A DNA stretch of 64,000 nt from Glutamicibacter sp. MNS18 (lineage in GTDB: Bacteria; Actinomycetota; Actinomycetes; Actinomycetales; Micrococcaceae). Under the pieces are notes generated by a model. The model had not been told where the DNA came from, did no database searches, and worked only from the letters and a program-made list of their open reading frames with translations. The stretch's first letter is position 1. Each line of letters begins with the position of its first letter. A program made the position numbers and the translations under genes. The DNA lies in NCBI RefSeq assembly GCF_026107515.2, contig NZ_JAPCHW010000012.1, positions 1 to 64,000 of the forward strand, read 5' to 3'. Below are positions 56,353 to 64,000 of the stretch, piece after piece.

Positions 56353-57275
56353 GTGCCATCGCCGAACTGCAGAACCTGAAGAAGTCCAAGGGTGTGAAGG
56401 TCAACCACCGCGACAACAAGGCCGGGCATCTGTTCCTGCTGCCTTGGACCGCGGGGTTGTTCCTGATCACCCTGGGGCCGATGTTGATGTCCCTGTACCT
56501 CTCGTTCACCGACTACAACCTGTTGCAGGCACCGCAATGGAGCGGCCTGGAGAATATCGAGAGGATGTTCAACGACGAGCGGCTGCACAACTCGCTGCAG
56601 GTGACCTTCACCTATGTGCTGGTTGGTGTCCCACTCCAGCTGATGACCGCCCTTGCAGTCGCGATGCTGCTGGACCGTGGCATGCGCGGACTGCCGTTCT
56701 ACCGCTCGGTGTTCTACCTTCCCTCGATGCTCGGTTCCTCGGTGGCCATCGCGGTCCTGTGGAAGCAGATCTTCGGAACCACCGGCCTGGTCAACCAGTT
56801 CCTGGCCTTCTTCGGCATCGAGGGCATGGGCTGGATCTCCAACCCGGACACCGCATTGGGCAGCCTGATCCTGTTGCACATCTGGACCTTCGGCTCGCCC
56901 ATGGTGATTTTCCTGGCCGGCCTGCGCCAGATCCCGCGGATGTACTATGAAGCGGCGTCCATTGACGGGGCCACCAAGCGCCGGCAGTTCTTCGCCATCA
57001 CCCTGCCGCTGCTCAGCCCGATCATCTTCTTCAACCTGGTGCTGCAGGTGATCGGTTCCTTCCAGAACTTCACCCAGGCCTTCATCGTCTCCAACGGCAC
57101 GGGCGGCCCTGCGGATTCAACCATGTTCTTCACGCTCTACCTCTACCAGCAGGGCTTTAAGCAATTCGATATGGGCTACGCCTCGGCCATGGCCTGGCTG
57201 CTGGTCCTGATCGTCGGTGCCTTCACCGCAGTGAACTTCTTCGTCTCAAAGTATTGGGTGTTCTACGATGACTAA
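56349..57275 (+). CDS. Sugar ABC transporter permease (MalF type)
   Basis: A CUT1 permease of 308 residues with six membrane segments. The EAA loop reads YYEAASIDGATKRRQFFAIT and contacts the ATPase. AGGAGA precedes the ATG. It overlaps the next permease by 8 bp. The cytoplasmic ATPase is likely encoded elsewhere or by 45387-46448. The substrate is not readable. Confidence 0.92.
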   Translation: MSAIAELQNLKKSKGVKVNHRDNKAGHLFLLPWTAGLFLITLGPMLMSLYLSFTDYNLLQAPQWSGLENIERMFNDERLHNSLQVTFTYVLVGVPLQLMTALAVAMLLDRGMRGLPFYRSVFYLPSMLGSSVAIAVLWKQIFGTTGLVNQFLAFFGIEGMGWISNPDTALGSLILLHIWTFGSPMVIFLAGLRQIPRMYYEAASIDGATKRRQFFAITLPLLSPIIFFNLVLQVIGSFQNFTQAFIVSNGTGGPADSTMFFTLYLYQQGFKQFDMGYASAMAWLLVLIVGAFTAVNFFVSKYWVFYDD

Positions 57276-58236
57276 CCAGACCTCGATTTCGCAAACGACC
57301 GCGGCCCCTGGCGGCCCGCTGGACGAAAAGGCGCTGTTGGGTGGTAATCCGCCCGTGGGTGGCACGGATGAGAAGGGCCTGAAGGCCCGCGGCCACCGTC
57401 CCACCCCGGCGGCCCGGACCCGGTCGATCATCAAGCACGTGCTGCTGATCGCCGCGGCCCTGGTCATGATCTATCCGCTGCTGTGGATGCTGGTCAGCTC
57501 GCTACGCCCCAACGATGTGATCTTCCGTGAGCCGGGCCTGTTGCTGCAGGATTTCGAGTGGGAAAACTACGTCAACGGCTGGAACGCGCTGTCGCACCCC
57601 TTCAGCCAGTTCCTGTTGAACTCGGCCATCGTGGTCCTCGGGTGCATCCTGGGTAACCTGGTTTCCTGCTCGATGGCGGCCTATGCCTTTGCCCGGTTGA
57701 ACTTCCGGTTCAAGAAGACCATGTTCGCACTGATGCTGATGACCATCATGCTGCCGATCCACGTGATCATCGTGCCGCAGTATGTGATGTTCTCCCAGAT
57801 CGGCTGGGTCAATACCTTCTGGCCGATTATCGTACCCAAGCTGCTGGCCACCGATGCGTTCTTCATCTTCCTGATGATCCAGTTCATCCGGGGCATCCCC
57901 AAGGACATGGACGAGGCGGCGCGCATCGACGGGGCCGGTCACCTGCGCACCTTCCTGCAGGTGATCCTGCCGCTGATGGTGCCGGCGCTGGCGACCACCG
58001 CCATCTTCACCTTCATCTGGACCTGGAGCGACTTCTTCACCTCGCTGATCTACCTGACCAACCCGAGCAACTACACGGTGCCGGTCGCCTTGAGCGCCTT
58101 CATCGATTCCACCGGCGAATCCAACTGGGGATCGCTGTTCGCCATGTCGATCGTCACGCTGATACCGGTCTTCCTGGCCTTCCTGTTCGGGCAGAAGTTC
58201 CTGATCAAGGGCATCGCGACCACCGGCCTGAAATAA
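57268..58236 (+). CDS. Sugar ABC transporter permease (MalG type)
   Basis: The partner permease, 322 residues. It carries about 50 polar N-terminal residues before the first of six membrane segments, longer than usual. The EAA loop reads MDEAARIDGAGHLRTFLQVI. Overlaps the MalF-type gene by 8 bp, so the two are coupled. Confidence 0.92.
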   Translation: MTNQTSISQTTAAPGGPLDEKALLGGNPPVGGTDEKGLKARGHRPTPAARTRSIIKHVLLIAAALVMIYPLLWMLVSSLRPNDVIFREPGLLLQDFEWENYVNGWNALSHPFSQFLLNSAIVVLGCILGNLVSCSMAAYAFARLNFRFKKTMFALMLMTIMLPIHVIIVPQYVMFSQIGWVNTFWPIIVPKLLATDAFFIFLMIQFIRGIPKDMDEAARIDGAGHLRTFLQVILPLMVPALATTAIFTFIWTWSDFFTSLIYLTNPSNYTVPVALSAFIDSTGESNWGSLFAMSIVTLIPVFLAFLFGQKFLIKGIATTGLK

Positions 58237-58269
58237 CCCCCATCCATCCTGCAAGGAGCCATTGACCCA

Positions 58270-59625
58270 ATGAGCGAACAGCCACGTACACGACATGTCA
58301 TCGTCGGAACCGGCAACCGTTGTGAAATGTACATCCACGCCATGCTCGGTGAGCACGCCGAGGTCGCCGAACTGGTGGCACTGGCCGATACCAACCCCGG
58401 GCGGATCGAGTACTACCAGGATGTGATCGAGCAGACCTACGGCCAGCGGGTCCAGGGATTCCCCGCCGAACAGCTGGCATCGTATATCCAGGACCAGCGG
58501 ATCGACCGGGTGGTCATCACCTCCCCGGATTACACCCATGCGGATCTGGTGTGCACCGCCTTGCGGGCCGGGGCCGACGTGATCGTGGAAAAGCCGTTGA
58601 CCGTTGATGCCGCGGCGGCCAAACGCATTGCCGCGGCCGTGGAGGATACCGGGCGCGAGGTGATCGTGACCTTCAACTACCGTTACTCGCCGCGCAATAC
58701 CGCGTTGAAGCAGGCGATCCAGGATGGGGCCATCGGCAAGGTGACCTCGGTCGACTTCAGCTGGGTTCTGGACACCGTGCATGGGGCGGACTACTTCAGG
58801 CGCTGGCACCGGCTCAAACAGAACTCCGGCGGACTGCTCGTCCACAAGTCATCCCACCATTTCGATCTGGTCAACTGGTGGATAGAAGATATTCCCCAAA
58901 GCGTATACGCCGTTGGGGGGCTGAAGTTCTACGGTGCCGAGAGCTCAGCGAAACGGGGCATCAACGGCACCGAACGCGGGACCGCCGACACGGCCCAGGA
59001 CGACCCGTTCGCACTGGATCTGCGCAGCGATCAGCGGCTGGCCGCCCTGTACCTGAAGAACGAGCACCATGACGGATACCAGCGCGACCAGGGGGTATTC
59101 CAGGGCGATATCGACATCGAGGACAATCTCGCGGTCCTTGTCCAATACGCCAAGGGCCCGGTGCTGAACTACTCGCTGAACGCGCACAGCCCCTGGGAGG
59201 GTTACCGGGTGGCAGTGAACGGAACCGAAGGGCGGATCGAGCTGGAGGTCGTTGAACGCGCGGCCGTCCTGCCCACCTCCGGTGGCAGCCCCGTGGATCC
59301 CTCGGTGTCCGAAGACGCACAGGACGGTCTGGTCCGCCACAAGTCCGAACGGCTGGTGTTGCAACGCCACTGGGAACAAGCCCGGGAGATCGAGATCGTC
59401 AACGGCGAGGGAACCCACGGTGGCGGGGACAAGCTGCTGCTGGCCGAGCTGTTCCGCGGCGTGAGCCACGACCGTTACCAGCGGCAGGCCGGGCTGCACG
59501 ACGGCATCAACGCCATTGCCGTCGGCGTGTGCGCAAACCAGTCCCTGGCCGGCAATGCGCCGGTGGCCGTGGCCGAGGTCGACTTCGGTATCGACCTGGC
59601 CGCGCAGGGCAAGGTGGCGGTGTAA
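58270..59625 (+). CDS. Gfo/Idh/MocA-family oxidoreductase
   Basis: An NAD(P)-dependent dehydrogenase of 451 residues with an N-terminal Rossmann fold (VIVGTGNRCEMY) and the catalytic lysine in VEKPLTVD. The substrate-side motif is HHFDLVNWW (H-x-x-D). It is longer than the common 330-380 residues owing to the C-terminal part. It probably oxidises a sugar or cyclitol delivered by the permeases 34 bp upstream. Confidence 0.88.
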   Translation: MSEQPRTRHVIVGTGNRCEMYIHAMLGEHAEVAELVALADTNPGRIEYYQDVIEQTYGQRVQGFPAEQLASYIQDQRIDRVVITSPDYTHADLVCTALRAGADVIVEKPLTVDAAAAKRIAAAVEDTGREVIVTFNYRYSPRNTALKQAIQDGAIGKVTSVDFSWVLDTVHGADYFRRWHRLKQNSGGLLVHKSSHHFDLVNWWIEDIPQSVYAVGGLKFYGAESSAKRGINGTERGTADTAQDDPFALDLRSDQRLAALYLKNEHHDGYQRDQGVFQGDIDIEDNLAVLVQYAKGPVLNYSLNAHSPWEGYRVAVNGTEGRIELEVVERAAVLPTSGGSPVDPSVSEDAQDGLVRHKSERLVLQRHWEQAREIEIVNGEGTHGGGDKLLLAELFRGVSHDRYQRQAGLHDGINAIAVGVCANQSLAGNAPVAVAEVDFGIDLAAQGKVAV

Positions 59626-59631
59626 CCGACG

Positions 59632-60549
59632 ATGGCAAAGGTAATCATTACCGGCGGGTCCGGGCGGCTGGGACGCAGCGTCGTCCAGGGCTTCGCGCAG
59701 GCCGGCTACCAGGTGACGAGCCTGGACCGGCAGCGGCCGCAGCATCCGGTGGACGGCGTGGACTACCGCAGTGTGGATCTGCTGGATGCCGCGGCCACCA
59801 GCGAACTGTTTGCCGACCTCGGCCCGGATGCGGTGGTTTCCCTGGCCGCCATCGCGGTGCCGTTCAGCGCCCCGGAAGAGGTCCTGCTGACCACCAATGC
59901 CGCGATCGCCCACAATGTCACCGCCGCGGCGGTGGCCGGCGGGGCACGCAAGGTGGTGCTGGCCTCCAGCCCCTCCATCATGGGCTACGGTTCCCCCGGC
60001 GGATGGATCCCCGAACGCCTGCCGTTGGATGAGGAGCTGGTCCCACGCCCCTGGCATGCCTACGGGTTGTCGAAATACGTGGCCGAGCAGATCGCGGCGA
60101 TGTTCGCCGCGGCGCAGGGGCCGGATGGCCCGGTCAGATTCGCCTCCTTCCGCCCCTGCTACGTGATCGCCGAGGAGGAATGGGCCGGTGCCGCAACCCA
60201 ACAGGGGCATACCGTGCGGCAGCGGCTGGCCGATCCGGCCCTGTCGGCGCCGGCGCTGTTCAACTACGTCGATGCCCGTGATGTGGCGGATTTCCTGCTG
60301 TTGCTGCTGGAGAAATTCGATGTCGTGGACAATGGATCGGTCTTCTTCGTCGGAGCGGCCGACGCGATGGCCAGCGAACCGCTGAGCGAAGTGATCCCGC
60401 GCATCTATCCGGAACTGGCGGATCTGGCCGCCGGGCTCACCGGCTCGACCCCGGCCTTCAGCATCGACAAGGCCCGTCGGGTGCTTGGCTGGGAACCGAA
60501 GCGCAGCTGGCGTACCGAACTGAAACAGGAAGCCGCCGTACACCGTTAA
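59632..60549 (+). CDS. NAD-dependent epimerase/dehydratase family protein
   Basis: A short-chain (extended) dehydrogenase of 305 residues. The cofactor loop reads GGSGRLGRSV, and the catalytic Y-x3-K is in AYGLSKYV, with SSPSIMGYG supplying the serine. It lies 6 bp after the dehydrogenase gene and is probably co-transcribed with it. Sugar epimerase or sugar-acid dehydratase functions are possible. Confidence 0.88.
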   Translation: MAKVIITGGSGRLGRSVVQGFAQAGYQVTSLDRQRPQHPVDGVDYRSVDLLDAAATSELFADLGPDAVVSLAAIAVPFSAPEEVLLTTNAAIAHNVTAAAVAGGARKVVLASSPSIMGYGSPGGWIPERLPLDEELVPRPWHAYGLSKYVAEQIAAMFAAAQGPDGPVRFASFRPCYVIAEEEWAGAATQQGHTVRQRLADPALSAPALFNYVDARDVADFLLLLLEKFDVVDNGSVFFVGAADAMASEPLSEVIPRIYPELADLAAGLTGSTPAFSIDKARRVLGWEPKRSWRTELKQEAAVHR

Positions 60550-60568
60550 ACCGGGCCCCCAGGACAAC

Positions 60569-60617
60569 GCCAATGACCCGCCCACCGGCCCTCCAGGCCG
60601 GTGGGCGGGTCATTGGC
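60569..60617. terminator. Bidirectional terminator, 22-bp perfect stem
   Basis: A perfect 22-bp inverted repeat (arms 60569-60590 and 60596-60617, loop CTCCA) between the convergent epimerase and M24 genes. Confidence 0.85.
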
Positions 60618-60625
60618 TTCGGCGG

Positions 60626-61720
60626 CTAGAGCTCCAACGGAACCGGGCGCTGCAACGTTCCGACGGCAACACTTGGCCAACGCGGGTCGTTGGTCAGCAC
60701 CTCGATCCGGCCCTCCTCGGTGAGCAGAACGGTGTCCTCCACCTTGACCGTCTGGCCGGGGGCCGCAGCCGCACTGGGATTCCAGGCAAAGGCCTGCCGG
60801 GCGCGGATGGGATCCTGCGCCCCCGGAGCCAACCGGGGGTCCCGCCCGTTGTACCCGGCGATCCCGCCCTGGTGGTGCCGGCTCCACTCCCGGGCGTCGA
60901 AACCATGCCGGGGGTAGGACTGCTGGATGACCGGCAGCAGTTCCCCAAGCCCCCGTCCCGGTTGCAGGGCCGCGAAGATCTCGGCTTCCACTTCCAGGAT
61001 CGCCCGATCATGCCCGGCCTCCGCGGCGGTGCGGGGGCCGAAGTGCACCCACCGGGTGATGTTGGCGATTAATCCGTGGCGGCGTAGGCACAGCACCGCC
61101 ATGGCCCGGCGCCCCAGTACGGCACCGGTGGGTAGCGGATGACGATAGGCGTAGCGCCCGGCCCCGGCCACCAGCACCACGGTGGGTTCGGCGCCCAGCC
61201 GTACGGCCCCTGCGGCAAGCCGTGCCGCCAGTTCGAGTTCGGTCAGCTGCGCGGTGGCCCCGGACAGGGTGTCGGTCATCAGTTCGGCCGCATCCCGGCA
61301 CAGCTGCCGGTAGCGGGCGATCTCCGTCACCGAGAGGATCTGGCGCAGGGCCCGCAGCGGGGCTTCCAGCTGCTGTTCCGAGGCGATGAGCCAGCCGGCG
61401 GCGTCCGGGAACCAGGTGCCGACCTGCCCCGGATCGGCGAACCAGTCCAGGGGATGCAGGCCGAGGCCCGGTGCGGCAGGCAGTTCCTCGGCCTGCAGCC
61501 GGTCCGCCTCGGCCAACGGGGTGGCCACCTCGGTTCCGCCCCGGTGGACTAGAACCCGCACCACCGGTGGTGCCGCCAACGAGACATGCACCCGGGCCCC
61601 GGACAGGTACCAGGCGATGCTCGGCTGGGTTTCGAGCAGGATCGCATCCACCTGGTGCAACTCCATGAGCGCGATCAGGGCCTGGTGCTTCGAGGACAGT
61701 TCGGGGTCGTTCTGTGTCAT
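60626..61720 (-). CDS. Degenerate M24-family protein (creatinase fold)
   Basis: A 364-residue pita-bread-fold protein from ATG 61720 (frame open to 61789). The N-terminal creatinase-like domain and the C-terminal M24 domain are recognisable (HHQGGIAGYNGRDP, VEDTVLLTEEG). Of the five metal ligands normally present, the aspartates in the D-x-G and S-D-I-T-R positions are replaced (CLRRHG and ANITR) and the first glutamate (usually in I-E-P-G) reads AWNPS. Only the histidine and the last glutamate remain. Metal-peptidase activity is therefore doubtful; such forms are sometimes annotated as Xaa-Pro aminopeptidase or VapB. Confidence 0.8.
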   Translation of the reverse strand: MTQNDPELSSKHQALIALMELHQVDAILLETQPSIAWYLSGARVHVSLAAPPVVRVLVHRGGTEVATPLAEADRLQAEELPAAPGLGLHPLDWFADPGQVGTWFPDAAGWLIASEQQLEAPLRALRQILSVTEIARYRQLCRDAAELMTDTLSGATAQLTELELAARLAAGAVRLGAEPTVVLVAGAGRYAYRHPLPTGAVLGRRAMAVLCLRRHGLIANITRWVHFGPRTAAEAGHDRAILEVEAEIFAALQPGRGLGELLPVIQQSYPRHGFDAREWSRHHQGGIAGYNGRDPRLAPGAQDPIRARQAFAWNPSAAAAPGQTVKVEDTVLLTEEGRIEVLTNDPRWPSVAVGTLQRPVPLEL

Positions 61721-61745
61721 ATGGGGGGACTTTCTGGTCGTTAAA

Positions 61746-61796
61746 GGGCCACGGTGGTTGCGCGTACCCCGGAGGGTGCGCACAACCACCGTGGCC
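61746..61796 (-). terminator. Hairpin between fusion gene and M24 gene
   Basis: The stem GGGCCACGGTGGTTG/CAACCACCGTGGCCC starts 8 bp after the fusion-gene stop on its strand and is followed by TTTAA. Confidence 0.7.
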
Positions 61797-61803
61797 CGGC
61801 GGA

Positions 61804-63918
61804 TTACTTGCCGTAGTGTGCAGCCAGCTGCTCGATCCGGGACTTGTCCAGGACCCCGTCACTGAGCAGGACCTTGACGTTGCGGGATACCGGTTCCCCG
61901 GGACGAACCGTGACCGGGCGTTCCCAGGCCAGCGAGGAACCGATACCCGGGTAACCGGCGCACCTGACGAACCAGGGGTCGTTGTCCCGGGACAGGAAGA
62001 CCAGGGTGGCCGGGCCGTGTGCCTGGCCGAGTTGGTCCAACGCCGCCGAATCGGACTGGAACCGCGCACTGATGGCCAGCCAGTCACTGACCAGACCGTG
62101 GGTGGCTTCCTCTCCTTCGGCCTCGGCGGACAGGATCCGGGCACCGTCCAGCTGCGGCAGGCGCCAGAAGAATCCGCCGTAGCCGCCCTTGTCCCGCCCA
62201 TTGGTGCCGGGTGATCCCAACTCCACGGTGTTGCCGGGGGCGCTGAGGGTGAACGTGAAATCCAGGATCCACCCCTGTTCGTGGCCGGATCCACGGGTGA
62301 AGCCGGTGGCCTTCACCGTGCGCTGCTCGTGCAGCAGCACCTGCCCGTCGCGGCCAATCCACTCCAGGTCCGCCTCCAACCGCGAACCGTCGGCGGAGAG
62401 TACTTCCTGGCGGGTGTGGATGACCCCGTGGTCATCACGCCAGATGTAACGGCCGTGGTCACGGGTATAGGTGCGACCGCCCCAGAAGTTGTTGCCGTTG
62501 ACATCCTGCAGGGCGACCCCGACACCCAGGTGCCAGGTGTGGTCCAGCGGCTGCTGGTCGCTGACCCGGACACCACCCAGGGTGCGCAGCTGGTCCAGGA
62601 ACGGACGCGGGGAGTTGGTCGGGCTGATGTCATGTCCGGTCCGCAGCCTGGCCACCGGTTGCCCGGTGCCCGTGGCGGGATCCGGGACCTGCAGGAAGCC
62701 GCTGTGGTCCGGTTCCGATGCCCAGGGCGCGCCGAGGGAGGAGAATCCGCTCTGGGCCGCCACCGCACGGTCCACCAGGTTCTCGATCTGCGGGATCACC
62801 GGATGGGCCTCCGGCCCCTCGCCGACCACGTCGACGAACCGTGGCTTGATGGCCTGCGGTTCGGGGCTGGTGCGCACGGTTTCCAGCACCCGCATGAACG
62901 CGCCGGTGGCCTCAAGCGGGCAGAGCAACGCCTCGGCATCCCCGCGCTGCACGTCGACCAGATTCTCCAGCAGGTCCACCCGGCCGAACTCGATTGTCGA
63001 CGGTTGGCCGCCCAGATCGGGGTTCGGGGTGATCTCCAACCTGTCCCGCGTGTAGTAGAGCACGGCCTTGCCCTCGGTCCCGTGGATGGTGATCCACGGG
63101 TCGCGCTGCTCGGTGGAGCACAAGGTCAATGCGCAGGTTACCGGGATCCCGGCGGTGGTACGCAAGCGGATGACCGAGGTGTCATCGGCCTCGATATCGT
63201 GGGCGTGGTGCAGCTCCGCCTCGATGCGTTGCACATCCCCGGAGGCCTTGGCTCCGGCAATGTGCAGTGCGCTCATCACCGCGTGCGCCAGCGGGTTGGT
63301 GGTCACCCCGTCGGCGATCTGCACCCCGTCCAGTACCCGGTGCCCGGCCCAGGGCGCACGATCGTAGTAGCCGCGTGTGCGGACCCAGGTGCCGCTGGCA
63401 CCGACGGCCCGCAACGCGCCGATCGGGCTCGACTCCGCCTCGGCGAACCAGGAGGCCACTTCGCCCAGTGCCTTGGACCCCACGGCCTGGAAACCCACCT
63501 GGACCAGCCGCCCGGCCTGCCGCGCGGCCTGCAACAGGTCCTCGTACTGTTCCAGGGTTGCGGTGGGCGGTTTCTCCAGGTACAGGTCAGCCCCCAGATC
63601 CAGGGCCTGCAATGCCAGATCATGGTGGGTGTTGATGGGCGTGGAGGCGATGATGATGCTGGGACGGATCCCGGCAGCGGCCATCTCGCCAAGCGTGGCA
63701 TAGACCGGCACGCCCTCACCGCGGATATCGGCCCCGGGGTCGTTGGAGCTGACCCCGGCCACCAGCCGGGCCTTGCCCAGCTTGACCAGCCGGTGGATGT
63801 TGAGCAGGTGCTGGCGCCCGAAACCGTTCAGGCCGATCAGGGCGATGGTCGGCGCGTCAACTGTCCGTGTCGCGCGGTTCGCTGCTGCGAGGTTGGGGTT
63901 CTCTGTCATCGGAGCCAT
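61804..63918 (-). CDS. Gfo/Idh/MocA dehydrogenase fused to a PmoA-like (DUF6807) domain
   Basis: A 704-residue two-part protein. Residues about 24-370 form a Gfo/Idh/MocA dehydrogenase: Rossmann loop LIGLNGFGRQH and catalytic lysine in YLEKPPTATLEQ. Residues about 420-704 match DUF6807, the family mislabelled 'methane oxygenase PmoA' (PF14100): TWHLGVGVALQDVNGNNFWGG, with the usual histidine and glycines. ATG 63918 has AAGGA 5 nt upstream. DUF6807 proteins occur next to Gfo/Idh proteins in sugar gene clusters, so the fusion points to a common substrate. No frameshift is seen at the join. Confidence 0.85.
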   Translation of the reverse strand: MAPMTENPNLAAANRATRTVDAPTIALIGLNGFGRQHLLNIHRLVKLGKARLVAGVSSNDPGADIRGEGVPVYATLGEMAAAGIRPSIIIASTPINTHHDLALQALDLGADLYLEKPPTATLEQYEDLLQAARQAGRLVQVGFQAVGSKALGEVASWFAEAESSPIGALRAVGASGTWVRTRGYYDRAPWAGHRVLDGVQIADGVTTNPLAHAVMSALHIAGAKASGDVQRIEAELHHAHDIEADDTSVIRLRTTAGIPVTCALTLCSTEQRDPWITIHGTEGKAVLYYTRDRLEITPNPDLGGQPSTIEFGRVDLLENLVDVQRGDAEALLCPLEATGAFMRVLETVRTSPEPQAIKPRFVDVVGEGPEAHPVIPQIENLVDRAVAAQSGFSSLGAPWASEPDHSGFLQVPDPATGTGQPVARLRTGHDISPTNSPRPFLDQLRTLGGVRVSDQQPLDHTWHLGVGVALQDVNGNNFWGGRTYTRDHGRYIWRDDHGVIHTRQEVLSADGSRLEADLEWIGRDGQVLLHEQRTVKATGFTRGSGHEQGWILDFTFTLSAPGNTVELGSPGTNGRDKGGYGGFFWRLPQLDGARILSAEAEGEEATHGLVSDWLAISARFQSDSAALDQLGQAHGPATLVFLSRDNDPWFVRCAGYPGIGSSLAWERPVTVRPGEPVSRNVKVLLSDGVLDKSRIEQLAAHYGK

Positions 63919-63950
63919 GGGAGTCCTTCGGAAGCTGGTGCGGAAGTTGG

Positions 63951-64000
63951 CTAGGAGGCGCTGTGCTCGGTGATCAAACCGGCAGCGCTGTGCAGGTGGG
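63951..64000 (-). CDS. C-terminal end of a gene entering from the right
   Basis: On the minus strand a frame enters at the window edge and ends HLHSAAGLITEHSAS before TAG (63951-63953). Only 15 residues are visible, so the family is unknown. It lies 32 bp upstream of the fusion gene and is probably in the same operon. Confidence 0.5.
   Translation of the reverse strand, partial: HLHSAAGLITEHSAS

Overview
The window is the replication-origin end of an actinobacterial chromosome. Markers include rpmH-dnaA-dnaN-recF-gyrB-gyrA, parAB with parS sites, CrgA, a class E sortase and the pknB-pknA-pbpA-rodA-pstP-fhaB-fhaA locus. The moderately high GC, the DLW-39 and DUF3566 proteins beside gyrA, and the catabolic genes suggest Micrococcaceae (Arthrobacter/Glutamicibacter type). 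I cannot name the species from sequence alone.

Layout. 1-671: the end of a broken IS21-like element. 660-3800: parB and parA with four parS sites. 3893-6997 (minus): rpmH-rnpA-yidD-yidC-khpB-rsmG, which runs on towards parAB. 6998-9440: dnaA and the probable oriC, with DnaA boxes on both sides of dnaA. 9441-17985: dnaN, recF, dciA-like, gyrB, gyrA and a DUF3566 membrane protein. 18098-18405: tRNA-Ile, DLW-39 and tRNA-Ala. 18610-27121: BCCT transporter, glycosyltransferase, EamA exporter, cyclophilin, rhomboid protease, LysE exporter with its LysR regulator, and crgA. 27331-38100: sortase, a small membrane protein, the glutamine amidotransferase pabA/trpG, and the growth and division Ser/Thr-kinase operon. 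38369: tRNA-Leu. 38991-45309: a symporter, a GntR regulator and a three-enzyme catabolic operon that share one operator. 45387-64000: accessory metabolism, comprising an ABC ATPase, a LacI regulator, a nucleoside hydrolase, a hydratase-hydrolase-kinase-HAD-GDPD string, an enolase-superfamily enzyme, two ABC sugar permeases, Gfo/Idh dehydrogenases, an epimerase, a degenerate M24 protein, and a fusion of a Gfo/Idh dehydrogenase with a PmoA-like (DUF6807) domain.

How the parts work together. The left 18 kb replicates, segregates and untwists the chromosome, and also carries membrane insertion and RNA maturation genes. The 27-38 kb block links peptidoglycan synthesis (PbpA, RodA) to reversible phosphorylation (PknA, PknB, PstP) and FHA readers, with CrgA as the divisome partner. 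The right 25 kb imports and oxidises small organic substrates, probably amino acid or amine and sugar or sugar-acid compounds, under GntR and LacI control.

Most unusual observation: the 504-bp gap at 24697-25200 holds about a dozen DnaA boxes (three perfect), more than the dnaA-dnaN gap. It also holds a 35-bp composite element present twice, and its GTTAATAAC string recurs inverted in oriC. This looks like a second origin-like or DnaA-titrating locus. Other leads are a 20-bp operator shared exactly by the symporter and an uncharacterised FAD-oxidase/DapA-like/ALDH operon, the dehydrogenase-PmoA fusion, a truncated signal-peptide-like mini-ORF in front of the sugar permeases, and a hydrolase with no standard start codon.
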